Shown piece after piece: positions 32,283 through 44,666 of a stretch of DNA of 64,000 nucleotides. The translations under genes were made by a program, and so were the position numbers. The stretch comes from Buddleja alternifolia (taxonomy: Eukaryota > Streptophyta > Magnoliopsida > Lamiales > Scrophulariaceae): NCBI GenBank assembly GCA_019426215.1, contig CM033396.1, positions 27,481,101 to 27,545,100 on the forward strand, given 5' to 3'. The notes under the pieces are model-generated. The model was given only the letters and a program-made list of their open reading frames with translations, did not search any database and had not been told where the DNA came from. How positions within the stretch are numbered: the stretch's first letter is position 1; every line of letters begins with the position of its first letter.

Positions 32283-35200
32283 ATGCAGGTACCTAGAGCC
32301 AGAGCCGATACATCTGTTTGGTACATTGATAGTGGGTCATCAAGGCACGTGATAGGCTCAAAGGATCTATTGATCAACTATAGTGCAACCAATGGTCCTA
32401 AGGTAGTACTTGGTGACAACTCTAAAGGTAAAACCAAAGGTATAAGTACTGTGCATAGGGGGAACATCATGATAAGTCATGTATATTGTGTTGAGGGTCT
32501 TAAGCATAGGACAATTTTGTGATAAAGGATTTGAAGTTAAATTTTCTAGCGCTTATTGCTATATAATGCTAAGACTGGATCTACTTAATTAAAAAGAAAA
32601 AGAACAAATAAAGCTTATTTGGTAGATTGGGGTTTAACAATTGATAACAACCCAACATGCTTCTAAAAATGAATCTAAAATGGGTTGGTTATGGCATAAA
32701 AGAATGAATCACCTCAACTTTAAAACAATCTCTCAGCTTGTAACGCTAAATCTGGTATAGGGGTTACCAAAAGGACCTTTTAATAAGGATCGCCTTAGTG
32801 ACGCTTGTCAAATGGGCAAACAAGTTAAATCATCTTTCAAGAGAAAGCCTTGTCTTTCTACTTCTAGGATACTTGAACTACTTCACATGGATCTATTTGG
32901 ACCTGTTCAAATGATTAGTGTGAGCAGCAAAAAGTATTCTTTATTGATAGAAGATGATTTCTCTCAATTTACGTGGGTGGAATTTCTTTCATACAAAGAT
33001 GAAACATGTGACAAGCTAACAACACTTATTCGGTAACTCCAAACTTTAAAAAATCTTGAAGTTTCAAAAATAAAGAGCGATCACAGTACGGAGTTTACTA
33101 ACAAGATTGACGAGAAGTTTTTTGTAGAAAATAGAATACATCATGAGTATTCCGCTCCTAGAACTCCTCAATAGTACGGTGTTGCTTAGCATCAAAACAG
33201 AACCCTAAAAGAAGCCACTAGGACAATGTTAGCAGAATCCAAGCTTGTTCCTAGGTTTTGGCCCGTGGCAATCAACACTGCGTGTTACACTCAGAATTGA
33301 TGCATCATCAGCAAATAGCATGGTAAAACACCATATGAACTATGGAAGGGACGTAAGTCAAATATTTCATATTTTCACGTCTTTGGTTCAAAATGCTTTA
33401 TTCATAACAATGGATCCCACAATCTTAAAATGTTTGATCCTAAAGTGGATGAGAGAATCTTTCTAGGATACTTTAAGAATGGAAAGAATTTTCGCATCCT
33501 AAATAGGGGAACCAATAAGGTTGAGGAATCCATTTATATTGTTTTTTATGACGCTAACCAAGAACCGAGTAAGGTTAACGTTAGTGATGTAGGAGTTGAA
33601 AATCTGTGTCATCACGCCTCCAAAATAATCATTGATGATGAAAATGACAGCGATGATGAAATCTTTGTGTTCCCTCCTATGGTTACTCGTGAGGTTATCA
33701 ATGATGGTATTTTAAGAACTGCTGATGTCCATGAAAAGAATGATCATCAAGAGCAAACTAGAACTTGTGAACTTCAAGTGTCTGTGCAAGAGGTTAATGA
33801 TGACGGAACGCAAGATCAAGCGCCTCAACAACCTCTCAACCCATTCCAGTCAGATAGACTATGGCTTTGTGATTATCCACCAGAGCAAATTATTAGAGAT
33901 ATTGTAGCTCCTGTAAGGACTAGAGCCAAGTTTCCTAACTCAAATGGAACCTAAGAAAGTGGAAGAAGCACTAAATGATCCTAGTTGGATTGAAGCCATG
34001 CAAGAAGAACTAAATCAGTTTGAACATACTAAGGTTCGGAGGCTAATACCAAGACCAACTCACCAAGGAGTTATTGGAACTAGAAAGGTTTTCAGAAACA
34101 AGATGGATGAGAATAGTATTGTTACAAGGAACAAAGCCAGACTTGTCGATCAAGGATATTGCCAATAAGAGGGTATTGATTTTGATGAGACATACGCTCC
34201 CGTCGCCCGTCTTAAAGCAATTCGCATGTTTCTTGCATATGCAGCGTTTAATAAATTTACAATGTATCAAATGGATGTGAAGAGTACATTTTTGATTGGT
34301 AACTCCAAGAAAAATTTTATGTGGAGCAACCACCGGGATTCATCAACAACTATGGTAAGAGTATGGTCTACAAGCTAGATAAGTCGCTCTATGGCCTTAA
34401 GCAGCACCTCGAGCATGGTATAACACTCTCTCTATCTTCCTTATTGGTAAAGGCTTTTCAAAAGGCAGCACTGATACAATGTCATTTAAAATTACCAATG
34501 ACGAAGATATTCTCTTAGTCCAAATAAATGTTGATGACATTATTTTCGGATCTACTAATAAGCGTCTGTGTGAGAAATTTCCAAAAATGAAGCAAGATTA
34601 ATTTGAAATGAGCATGATGTGTAAGTTAACTTTCTTCTTAGGATTACAAGTTAAACAACTCCGTAATGGCATATTTATAAACCAAGCTAAATATACACAA
34701 TTAAGAAATTTGGTATGAAAAATGCATCATCTTTGAAAATTCCAATGAGCCAAACGCTTAAACTAGATAAAGATGAAAGTGCGAAGAAAGTTGATATCAC
34801 GAATTATAGAGGTACCATTGGATCACTTCCTTATCTAACTGCTAGTAGACCTAATATTATGTTTTCGGTATGCATGTGTGCACGTTTTCAAGATGATCCT
34901 AAAGATTCATACTTAATTGCTGCTAAGAGAATCCTTATTTACCTAAAAGGCACACATCATGTGGGCTTATGGTATATCCAAAGGACTCTCCTTTTGAACT
35001 AATCGGTTATTCAGAAGCAGATTTTGCAGGATGCAAAATTGATCGAATGAGTACAAGTGGTACATCTCAATTTCTTGGTGAAAGGTTAGTTTCATGGCAT
35101 ACTAAGATACAACAATCCATAAATACCTCTACAACTGAAGCCGAGTATGTAGCTGCAGAAAGTTGTTGCGCACAAATTCTTTAGATGAGGCAACAACTTA

Positions 35201-35469
35201 GAGATTATGGTATAATCCTAGGTCCTACCCCTTTCCATTGTGATAACAAAAGCACCTTAGCAATGACTCAAAATCCAGTTCTTCATTCTAGAACCAAACA
35301 CATTGACATTAGATACCATTTCTTGCGTGACCATGTTCAAAAGAAAGATATCTCCATGCATTTTATTGGTACAGAAAAGCAATTAGTTGATCTGTTTACC
35401 AAAGCGCTCGATGAACAACGCTTTCTCACTTTAAGAAGTGAACTAGGTATGATCAATTTAAATGCTTAA
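32283..35469 (+). pseudogene. Copia 1 pol (PR-INT-RT-RNaseH), broken
   Basis: Protease: WYIDSGSSRHVIGS, catalytic DSG at 32328-32336. Integrase: MGKQVKSSFKRKPCLSTSR, LLHMDLFGPV with its Asp, then decayed second Asp and Glu regions (about 33060-33200, several stops). Integrase tail and acidic linker at 33430-33930. Reverse transcriptase from NKARLVDQGYCQ (34130) onward; the active site reads NVDD instead of YVDD at 34527-34538 because TAT has become AAT. RNase H with TTEAEYVAAESCCAQIL (about 35130) and the end HIDIRYHFLRDHVQKKD. Many stops and frame changes; non-functional. Confidence 0.9.
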
Positions 35470-36090
35470 TCACTATACATCATACTTTATTAGGCCTATA
35501 ATTTAGGGGGAATCCACTTTATATTTATGTCTACATGTTTTTGAAAAGGTGTAACAATTTATCAAATTTAGGGGGACCCTTAAAATTGTACATATACACA
35601 CCAAGTAAGTGTCAATGATCAAAAACGTTTTTCTGCATAAGTTCATCAACGCTCACTTTTTATACATGATAAGTTGAACGCTCAAATATAAATTGTTTTA
35701 ATATAAGCGTCAACTTAAGTTTTCTTTTATTGAACTTATAAGCGTTGAACTAATTCCCTTTAGCGATTAGTAAAAATATTTATAAACTCATGCATGGTTT
35801 TTAAATCTATAGTGACGTGTTGGATAGACTCAAAGATTCATTTTGATTTCTGTTCATGCGTTCCAATCACATCAAACGGAGGGTAATTATCACTTTTTCA
35901 AAATGACGGTTCAGAGTCAGTACGTGTTTGTACACATGTTGATCTACTATGTGCGCGTGTGTCACACTCTGAAAATGTCAAATGTTTTTTTAAAATTTAC
36001 CCCGGACGTAAAAAATTATACAGAGTTACCAAATGTAATTTAACCTATTTTTTGGAATTTCATATCCACAGTTAAAGCTAAAAAAGGTTG
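35470..36090 (+). other. Copia 1 post-pol spacer with polypurine-like repeats
   Basis: Non-coding. Two purine tracts, ATTTAGGGGGAATCC (about 35502) and AATTTAGGGGGACCC (about 35566), resemble internal copies of the polypurine tract, which Sireviruses are known to carry in several copies. It aligns with 60186-60795 in copia 2. Confidence 0.6.
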
Positions 36091-37642
36091 TGTTAGGAAT
36101 TTCTTGTTAGATGTTTTGATGATGACAATTAAAATTTTATGTTAGACCCCAAATAAAATGTAAGTTTATGTTTTCATACAAGATTTGTATAAGCGTTTGA
36201 AATTTTGTAATTTTGTTAGGCTTGTAATTTTTATCTTTGTAGATTTTAGTCTTAGTATTAGATACCAAGTCTATGATAGAATTCTAGGTGAGTCTATCAA
36301 AGATGAAGTTGAAGATCAGCGTCTGAAATCAAGTGAAGATGAATATTTGTTCTTAGCGTCCGTCAAACGCTAAAGAACTATGTTAAGAGTTATGAATCAA
36401 GCGCCCAAGTTCTCAAGCAACCAAGAGATTCATCTAAAATAAATTCTGAAGTCATGAAAAACTTAAATGCAATCATCAACGGACATTTATTTCCAATGAG
36501 AAATAAATTCAAAACACATTAAATGCCTGATAAAACCATTAAATGTGATAAGCTATTATGACTTGTGGACAAGACACCTTTTGACTAGACTATCAAAAAT
36601 CAGAGTTTAAAAACTGCTCTCGTCCAATCGGAACTAGCAAAAATTCAGGGAAAAAGGACAAAAGTTGTTTACTCGCAAAAGTAAAAGACAGCACCAGAAA
36701 ATGTGTCAAACGGACACTTTACCCAAGAAAGTCTATAAATAGGACTTCAGCAGCAAGCCACAAACACATGGTAGATACAACAACAAGCTTACAAGACAAA
36801 ACTCTGTTGCATTGAAGTCTCAATCCTTAAACTTTCAGAAAAGCTCGAATATTCCAAGCAAACATTCTCATTGCTTTTTCTTCAATCCCTGAGACAGTCA
36901 ATCAATATCTCAAACATCATTTTCAGAAGAAACCTACATTACTATTGAGATATTCAAGTTGTTTGATCTTTCCAAAAATCAAACAAACTGTTAGACAAAA
37001 ACCAGTCCAAGCAATCTATGTGAAGTCGAAGTTGGATAATTGCATTATTTCTGGGTGAAAGAAGCAAGAGGATAGAAGTGTCTTGTAGCAGAAATTTGTG
37101 TGACCAAGGAGCTAAAGTCATTCATATCCATCTCTCCCTATTTTGTAGAAGTTTTTGAGTGATTCTTCGAGAATTATTTTAGTGGATTGCCTCCAAGTGT
37201 TCAAGGAGAAGAATGACGTAGTTGGGATTACACCACCCAATGAACCTTTCAAACTTTGTGTTTCTTACTTTACTGTCATTTTATTATTGTCATATCATTG
37301 CATAATCGGTTAAGTAAACACATTGGTAAAATCATTTAAAGATAAGCAACTAAAGAAAACTTTCTGACGCTAAAACATTTAAAAGAGAAGACTTAAAATC
37401 ATTCCGCTGTGATAACCCTGATTAAAGAACTGAACGCTTAAACCTACCTACTTATAGTATCTAAATCTTGAGTTTAAGTTAACTTTATCAAAACAGTTTT
37501 CAAGTAGATGCTCAGCCAAGCGCCTACATTTCCAAGCGTCCAAACTCAATTTTAATATGAAATTTTTGAGGTCGAAAAAGGATTCAGGGTCTATTCAACC
37601 CCCCCTCTTTTAGACCCTTTCGTATGCCACTTGTGACCAACA
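36091..37642 (+). mobile_element. Solo LTR of the same Sirevirus family, nested in copia 1
   Basis: A clean 1552-bp LTR starting TGTTAGGAATTTCTTG and ending GCCACTTGTGACCAACA. Flanks GGTTG (36086-36090) and GGCTG (37643-37647) are a 5-bp duplication with one change; copia 2 has the undisrupted site (GGTTGAGATTC near 60784). It is therefore an insertion, not the 3' LTR of copia 1. Confidence 0.9.
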
Positions 37643-37837
37643 GGCTGAGATTCATCAACTTTACACGTGGCAAAATCGCGTTGACGAGAGAAACCATAAT
37701 TTCTTATCTGTCATTTAAATGACAAATTTGCAGAAAATACTTTCACTATTTACAAACTCTCTCCAAAATCTCTCTCTCTCTCTCTCTCAAAGCAAAAACT
37801 CTCTTTCAATCTTTCATTCACTTTTACAAACTCAAAA
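37643..37837 (+). promoter_or_regulatory. Leader of the extra ORF (copia 1)
   Basis: It contains ACACGTGGC (G-box-like, 37663-37671), a possible splice acceptor TTTGCAG|AAAA (AG at 37732-37733) and a (TC)n tract (37770-37793) before the ATG at 37838. The same order occurs in copia 2. Function is inferred. Confidence 0.4.
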
Positions 37838-40800
37838 ATGGCACCCAAGAAATTTGCCAACGTGCTAAGGACACCATCAAGGTCACTAAGGGTCTTGTTG
37901 TTAATTGGACATATCTGTACGAACAAGACGAGAACCTAATGAAAGATATGTTGGACTCTGTGAACAAGACTGGGCTGAAAACCTTTCTTACAAGGTATTC
38001 GTATTATTTTACTGATGAAATTGCATATTTTGGAAGAACGCCAAGTTGTCCTCAGATAAGAACTCCATTTCTTGCTCTTTCATCTATGGGAAGAAGAGCA
38101 AATATTTTGTGTTGTTTGTTGATTCCATTGCCCAGAACTTCAAGCTACCTAATGAGGGTGAAGCTCTAGAATCAATCTCTACTAGTCAGATCAATTTAGA
38201 TTGGGCTCGAATTCAGAATGATGATATCATTGATTTTAAGCCAAACTTCGACAAGAAGGACCTTCTGCCTAAGTACCGATTATTGGCAGATTTCTATAGT
38301 AAAATTCATTGAATGCAGAGTTGGAACTTTCAACAAAGTCACTCTGTTGCAATTCCTGATGATGATTACCGTAATAATGGATATTAAGGTGAACTAGAGT
38401 GAGTACATTTTTGGACGTTTCAGGGATTGTTTGGAGATGGTGAACAATCCCTACTGCGTCGTTTTGAGTGATCTGCTGTTCAGAGCGGATTGTGTGAATT
38501 CTGCGGGCCAACATCTAGCCAAAGCTAAGTTTTTGGGTCCGAGGATTGTGAAAAATCTTATCAATCCGCCCAATGTAGATGGAGCAAAAAAGTCACTTTA
38601 TGAGCATTAACAAATAATTCGGGAAGATTTGAAAGAAAAGGCTGAGTGTCCAGCTGAAGCAGTAGCCGTGAAGCGACCGACTGAAACAAAGAAGAGGGCT
38701 CTAAGAAATCCCAAGCCTCCTAAGATTCCATCTCCTGTCAACGCTGATGATGAGGAAACTGACGAAGAAGTGGAAGATCGTATTCCACTTATCAAGCAAA
38801 GGAAAGCTTGTCTCCATTATAAAGAATATCAATTTTGATGAGGAAATAACTATTCTTGATGCTCCAATTAAATCGTCAAAGCCTATTGAGGGGGTAAATG
38901 TCAAGAAGATCTTCAAAAAGCTCCGAGGCTCAAACAAGCGTCAAGCAGTTTTAGCTCCAGAGAAGCCTGAGATGATTGAACAAAGTGTTCAGCGACAAGA
39001 AACAGTTGTTGTTGAGACAAGTTCTCAGGGTAAGTTTATTTCTTCCCACAACATTTTTTTTCCTACATCAATAGAAGATCCTGCTCTTATAGAGAATATA
39101 TCTTGTGCTACAGCTTTCATTCTAGATGTTGTTGAAGCACCAATCAATGTCCATCTGGATGTTGATTTAGAGGATGTGGTAGCAATAGCCAAAGATGTTG
39201 AAGCAGAAGCACTCTCTGAATCTCAGAGTGTTGCTATGGATGCTGAGAGACCTCATACAGAAGGGGTCCAACCACCACAACCCAAGAACTTCTTCAAACT
39301 AATTCAATCAAGATGATTGATCATTCAATCAATCAAATGCCACCAGTTTCTGAAGAAGACTTCATTTTCGCTGACTACAATGAAGATAAATATGTAGTCT
39401 AGTAGAGCGTGACAATCTGTTCTACCAGATGATATTCAACTTGGAGTTAACTGATGTTGAGCATGAATATTACATAGCCATTGCCAACGGCCTAGAAATT
39501 ATTAAGTTCCTGCTTCAATTGTCATTTTTTGAGAAGAGGAGATCCAAGAGGACTTTTCTTGGCAATGTTGAGACGACATATTACTTGGATATGCTGCATA
39601 GCAAGCCCTCTGGTTTAGCTCCCACGAACAAAAAAATCAAATTCTAAGAGCGTCTTTTTGTAGAGTATCTTAATCTCACAGAAGAATTGCTAAACGAAGA
39701 GGGTTACTCGTACTTTCCTGAAGTAGTGCACAACGCTGAAAATTAGAATATAGAGCACCCTCTACGCTTGTGGAAGAATAAAAATGTCCATATAGGTGAA
39801 CGCTTAGAGTTCTTCAAAGACTGTATCAAAGAGGAAGCGGATGACAAGAAGCGTGAGTTTGTCAAGTATTGCCTTGCAAAGCGTGAGATGCGAGTTGGAA
39901 CAATTGTGGATTTGCCAAGCGTCATACATGAGACCGAGACCTTTCTGCGGGAAGCATTACAAAAGCTTGCAGATACTCCTCTCAACCTATGCGAAAGAGC
40001 ATCTACTAGAGGTACTTGCCTAGTGTCTGATCTGACCATTACTTCAAGCTAGAAAGATGAAAATTTGAGGAAGCTGATTAAGCTGTTGACACTAGCGAAG
40101 CAGTTTGACCGCATCTTCACCAACAACTTGCAAAAAATCAATGGATCTTTGATCAATCCATTCAAGGGTTATTCTCTTTTACCCTCAATCAACCAGAAGC
40201 TGACTGAGCATTATAACTTCGTCATTTCTCTACTTGAGACAAATCAAGAAATTGCTTAGGCTGCCTACCTATACCTTGAAGACTATTATAGACGATTTCT
40301 CGTGGCTAATGATCATCCCCGACTTCCAACGAATCATCTCATTGCCTTCTCAATTGACTCTCGCCCTGGTGCTCTTTTCTTCATCCCTCAGGCGAAGTCA
40401 AGGCTGAGTTCAGATAATGTATTGGAGATTATTAGACAATGTGGATACGGGCAGTTGATACTCCTATCTGCACTTTTATGGACTGCACTTGTATGCCGGA
40501 GCATCGACTCCTGGACTTGTTGAACAGTACAAATGATCACTTTGTTGGATCTTCTTTGGGTAAGTTGAATTTCTAGTTTGATTATTATAGACAAATCACG
40601 TCTGAATCCACGAAAGATAATTGTCCTTTGCAAGAAGAAGCACAAATTGCTCCAGAAATTGCTCAAAGCGTCCCATGGAAACAGAACCTCAAGCGCCTTC
40701 TATGGTAGCTATTACTGAACCATCTAATGATGTATCTGAGGTTATTCCTATTCCTGACACTGGAGCTGAGAGTGTGACTGAAGCAGTTAAAGCATCTATA

Positions 40801-41900
40801 TCAAAGAATAAGCTTGATGCTGATATTGCGGAAGTTGCTAATGTGTCCGATAAAACGCAAAGCAGAGTGTTCGCAGCAAATCTCCAGTCTCTTGAATCCT
40901 TAAAGACCACATCCAAATTTAAACTCAAGCCTGCTACTCAAACAACGATTCCAAGTGATGCAGGTCAAGAGTTTACTCCAATTCTGAGAGATGCATTAGA
41001 AAAAGTGTGCGACCATGCTGAAAATAACGCAAATGCTCTCCACTGGATTTAAGAAGATCTGCAGAAGATCAAATCACAAAAGTTGGACATTCACATTATC
41101 CATATGTGTGGTCCTACTCAAGCTGCTATTCAAGAAAGCCTTAAAGTGTTTACTAAGCTTGCAGACGCTAACCATGCAGCTATGCTAGAAATGAAAGAGC
41201 ATTTCACCAAGCGTTGTGATGATCTCACAGGGACTCTATCTCAGATTGCTAATCAGGTTGGTATTCTTGCTAAACATATAATGAAGACTGATAATGTCAA
41301 TAAAGGGGAAAAGAAGAAAACGCCTAGTTCAAGAGTTACATCTTCTACATCCAAGCGTTAAGAACTTGAACCTGCGCAGAGTCAGAATTTTCCTTTTCAT
41401 ACTCCAAGTGAGATTTTTCCTCTTCCTTCTCCACTAAATTTAGAGTCCAAATAACCATCTTCGGTTGCTGTCGTTGGAGCACCTAGTAATGATTCTGGGT
41501 TTCCTCCAATAAGTTAAAGGTCTGATCTACCAGTGCCTTCTCAATCTTATTTAGAGCAGTTTGACGTTCCTATTGAACGAGTGCCTCTCCCAGAGCCATC
41601 AAAACTAGATGAAATCGCTATGGAGAAAAAGATGTCAGTGTTCAATCAAGCTTTCAGAATCTTTCTAAGGCATATTGGTATTAACTAGTCTAAATAGGAT
41701 AAGCATTGGATTGACTTCAGTGAGAAAAGTGATAAAGAAAAGATAAGCGTCATAAATGCAGATCATGCTGCAATAATAGTTCTAGACGATCAGCTGACTG
41801 AAACCATCTACGCTAAAATCTCTAGAAGATATAATTTATAGACTGAGAAGAAAAGAAAGAAAAACAAAAATCTTAGGAGACCGATCAGAAAATAATTTAT
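37838..41900 (+). pseudogene. Uncharacterised long ORF downstream of copia pol (copia 1)
   Basis: It starts MAPKKFAN and then degrades: at least two frameshifts and several in-frame stops. Recognisable segments in order: KTGLKTFLTRYSYYF; SISCSFIYGKKSKYFVLFV; FGRFRDCLEMVNNP-like; GVNVKKIFKKLRGSNKRQ; SSQGKFISSHN; VHLDVDLEDVVAIAKDVEAE; EEADDKKREFVKYCLAKREM; INGSLINPFKGYSLLPSINQ; and a C-terminal coiled-coil-like segment MLEMKEHFTKRCDDLTGTL (about 41190). Total about 4 kb. It is homologous along its length to 61002-64000. It occupies the position of the env-like gene of some Sireviruses, but I see no signal peptide or membrane segment and make no function claim. Confidence 0.75.
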
Positions 41901-42102
41901 CTTTCTGTCTCTTTTGTATCTTTTATTTTAGTTGTAAATGTGTGTACTCTCCTTGATATATAAAGAAGTGCATTTCCGGCTAAAACATCTCGTTGAGGCT
42001 TTAACTAACTAACCTTAACTAACGCTAATATAACTTATTTAAAGCTAACTTTGTATTTTGTTTGTCTAATCTCGAACTATAAAAGAGTAAGTATTGCCAT
42101 CA

Positions 42103-42118
42103 TCAAAAAGAGGGAAAT
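42103..42118 (+). other. Copia 1 polypurine tract
   Basis: CAAAAAGAGGGAAAT immediately before the 3' LTR start TGTTAGG, in the CATCATCAAAAAG context usual for Sirevirus polypurine tracts. Confidence 0.8.
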
Positions 42119-44666
42119 TGTTAGGAAATTTCTTGTTAGATCTTTTGATGATGACAATTAGGTTTTATGTTAGACCCCAAAATATGTAAGTTGAAAATTT
42201 GTATAGGCTATGAGCATTATCTTTGTATAAGGCTTTTATTTATTTTTATTCTAGATTGTTAGCCGAAGTATCTTAGACTAAGCGTCTGATATTACTCTGA
42301 ATGAGTTTGTCAATAGTTAAGTTTGAAGTACAAGCGTCTGAAGTATGAATGAAGATGAAGATCTCTAAGCAAGCGTCTGAGCGTTAAGCTACTTCAAGCG
42401 TTGATGTGTGAAGATTCAAGCTAAGGATCATTCAAGGTTGAATGAGGATCTATCAAGATAAGAATTCACCTGGATTTATTCCAAAGTCAAGAAGAAGTTA
42501 AATGCAAATATTCTCAGAGCATTAATGTCCAACGGGCATTAATTTCAAATGCATTAAATGTTGATAATGGCATTAAATGTGATAAGTACTCCAGAATGTA
42601 CGGAGAAGCCTTCCCATTGGACTATCAACTTTACAAAGTCTGCAACACCAACATTTTGCAGCAGAATTTCAGGGATAAAGGACACAAAGTTGTTCACTCG
42701 CGAAAGTGATAGACATGATAAGCTCGTATTTTACGCCTTTTAGCGCCTCTTTTCTTGTATTTTGATGCGTTCTTGAGTTTATTTATGCCACATATGCTTT
42801 GATTTTATGGTTGGTTGTGTTTCTATAGGTTATTTGAGAATTGGAGCAAAAATGAGTGAAAGATCAAAGAATCTCTCAAAATACACCTTTAGCCACGGCT
42901 ATAATGACCCTTAGCCACGGTGATCGTAAAGGAACTTTCGTGCTTTGAAGATATGAAGTTACAAAGGCTAAGAAACGTGTAAAACGTGAACAGCGGATTT
43001 TAGCCGTGGCTACCGACTTTTTAGCCACGGCTACGGGCTAATTTCAGCAACTATAAATAGCGCTATTAGGGCAAAATTCGGAACTTTTGCCCACTTTTGA
43101 GGGTTTTAACACTTTGAAACACACCAACAGGGTTGAGAGAAGTCTGGGGAAGAAGAAGAACGCAAGGATACTCCATCTTTGTCTACGATGACGAAGAATT
43201 CAAGCAAGATCTATCAAGAAACATTATTAGGGAGTTTTAATTTCATGCTTTTAGATTTGTTTTCATTGAACATGTCTTTCAAGATGAATTATCTCTTTTC
43301 TTTTATAATTATGACTTAATTTGCCTTTGATTGAGGCCATGTGAAATCCAATTACTATGTTTGATTTATGAGTATTATTTTTTCGGATTAAATTTGTTTT
43401 GGGTTATGTGTTTAATATTTGTTCTTAATGCTTATGATTGCTTAGCGACCAATCGTATGAATTTGTGCTTAGTTTTGAGACCGTGAGAAGATAAACTAGG
43501 GATGCATCTAGGTATTAAACACCACAACGTAAAATTGACTAGAGATAGATTCGATTTCCTTGTGTGTGCTTTCCGTGAAAATGGGAAATTCCATGAATCT
43601 TTGTAATGCGTTTTCATTAATTCGATTTCATATAGAGATATAGAAATCATTAATGAAAATAGAATTGCTATACCAAGAGATTGGATAGTAAGTAATTTAG
43701 GGAATTTCGCCTTAAAAATCAATCTAATAATCCGGTAAGATAAAATCATAGTCAAATTGAATAGTTGGTTGAATCATGTGCCTTAATCACTTTTCTCATT
43801 GATTTAATTCAAAGTTGATTTCTCTCATTAGTTGGTAATTGTTATTTAATATTTTAATTCATAATTCACATCTTTATCTCTTGATTTAACTTAGAATTAG
43901 ATAACACAGTAATTTCAGTACTTAAATACAATTGTCTCTAGGGTACGATAATCCGGACTTACATCCACTATATTACTTGCACGAGCTAGTACACTTGCTA
44001 GGATTTTGTGTGTCTATTCAGCCTCGCAATCTGTGTGAAGTCGAATTTGAACACTTGCATTATTTCTAGGTGAAAGAAGCAAGCGAATCAAAGTGTTTTG
44101 GAGATGAAATCTGTATGACCAAGGATCTCGAGTCATCCAAATTTATTTTATCCTCTATTTTGTAGAAGTTTCTGTGTGATTCTTTGAAGATCATCTTAGT
44201 GGATTCCTTCCAAGTGAAAAAGGAGAAGAAAGACGTAGTTGGGATTACACCACCCAACAAACCTTTCAATCTTTGTGTTTATTACTTTATCGTTTACATT
44301 CTTCATTATCATATCATTACTTAAACATCAAGAAAACACATTGATAAATCTGCTCAAGCTAAAAGCAACTAAGTAAAACTTTGTGATGCTCAACCTTTCC
44401 AAATGAAGACTTAAAATATTTTCAATGTGCTAACGCTGATACGAGAACTGAGCGCTTTGCCTTAATCTGGTTAAGTATTCAAATCTTGAGTCTAAGTTAA
44501 CTTTCATCAAACTGTCTTCAAGTAGATGCTCAACTAAGCGTCTGTAAGCTTAAGCGTCCAAAAGATTTTTAATACGAAGTTTTTGAAGTTGAAGAAAACT
44601 TCAGGGTCTATTCAACTCCCTCCCCCCTCTCTTTTAGACCCTTTCGTATGCCACTTGGGACCAACA
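42119..44666 (+). mobile_element. Copia 1 3' LTR with nested gypsy LTR and a deletion
   Basis: It starts TGTTAGGAAATTTCTTG and ends GCCACTTGGGACCAACA. The family B gypsy LTR (42716-44014) sits inside. The copia sequence left of it ends GTGATAGACA and resumes about 320 bp further along the LTR (TATTCAGCC), so a stretch of the LTR was lost at that site. Confidence 0.87.
42716..44014 (+). mobile_element. Family B gypsy LTR (solo, 3' end clipped)
   Basis: It starts TGATAAGCTCGTATTTTACG and ends TTGTGTGTC; the final A and any target duplication are missing. Homologous to the family B LTR 45830-47077 in the opposite orientation. It has its own variable cassette with palindromic TAGCCACGGCTA words at 42890-43035. 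Confidence 0.85.

Larger units (their letters stand above)
25558..44666 (+). mobile_element. Copia 1: nested SIRE/Sirevirus-lineage retrotransposon
   Basis: LTRs at 25558-29487 and 42119-44666 (both enlarged by insertions), tRNA-Met primer site, long gag, copia-order pol, about 4 kb of extra coding sequence, and a polypurine tract. The 5-bp flanks AGTTT (25553-25557) and AGATT (44667-44671) match at 4 of 5, and the disrupted gypsy gag reads across the site. Subtracting nested insertions leaves an element of about 14 kb. RT/RNase H residues (GSLPYLTASRPNIMFSVCMC; STSGTSQFLGERLVSW) match the SIRE lineage. All coding parts carry stops and frameshifts. Confidence 0.9.

Noticed and set aside
36091..37642. 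Treating this LTR as the 3' LTR of copia 1, with a separate element to its right
   Set aside because: It has its own 5-bp duplication, and copia 2 shows the same flanking sequence uninterrupted, so it is an insertion.
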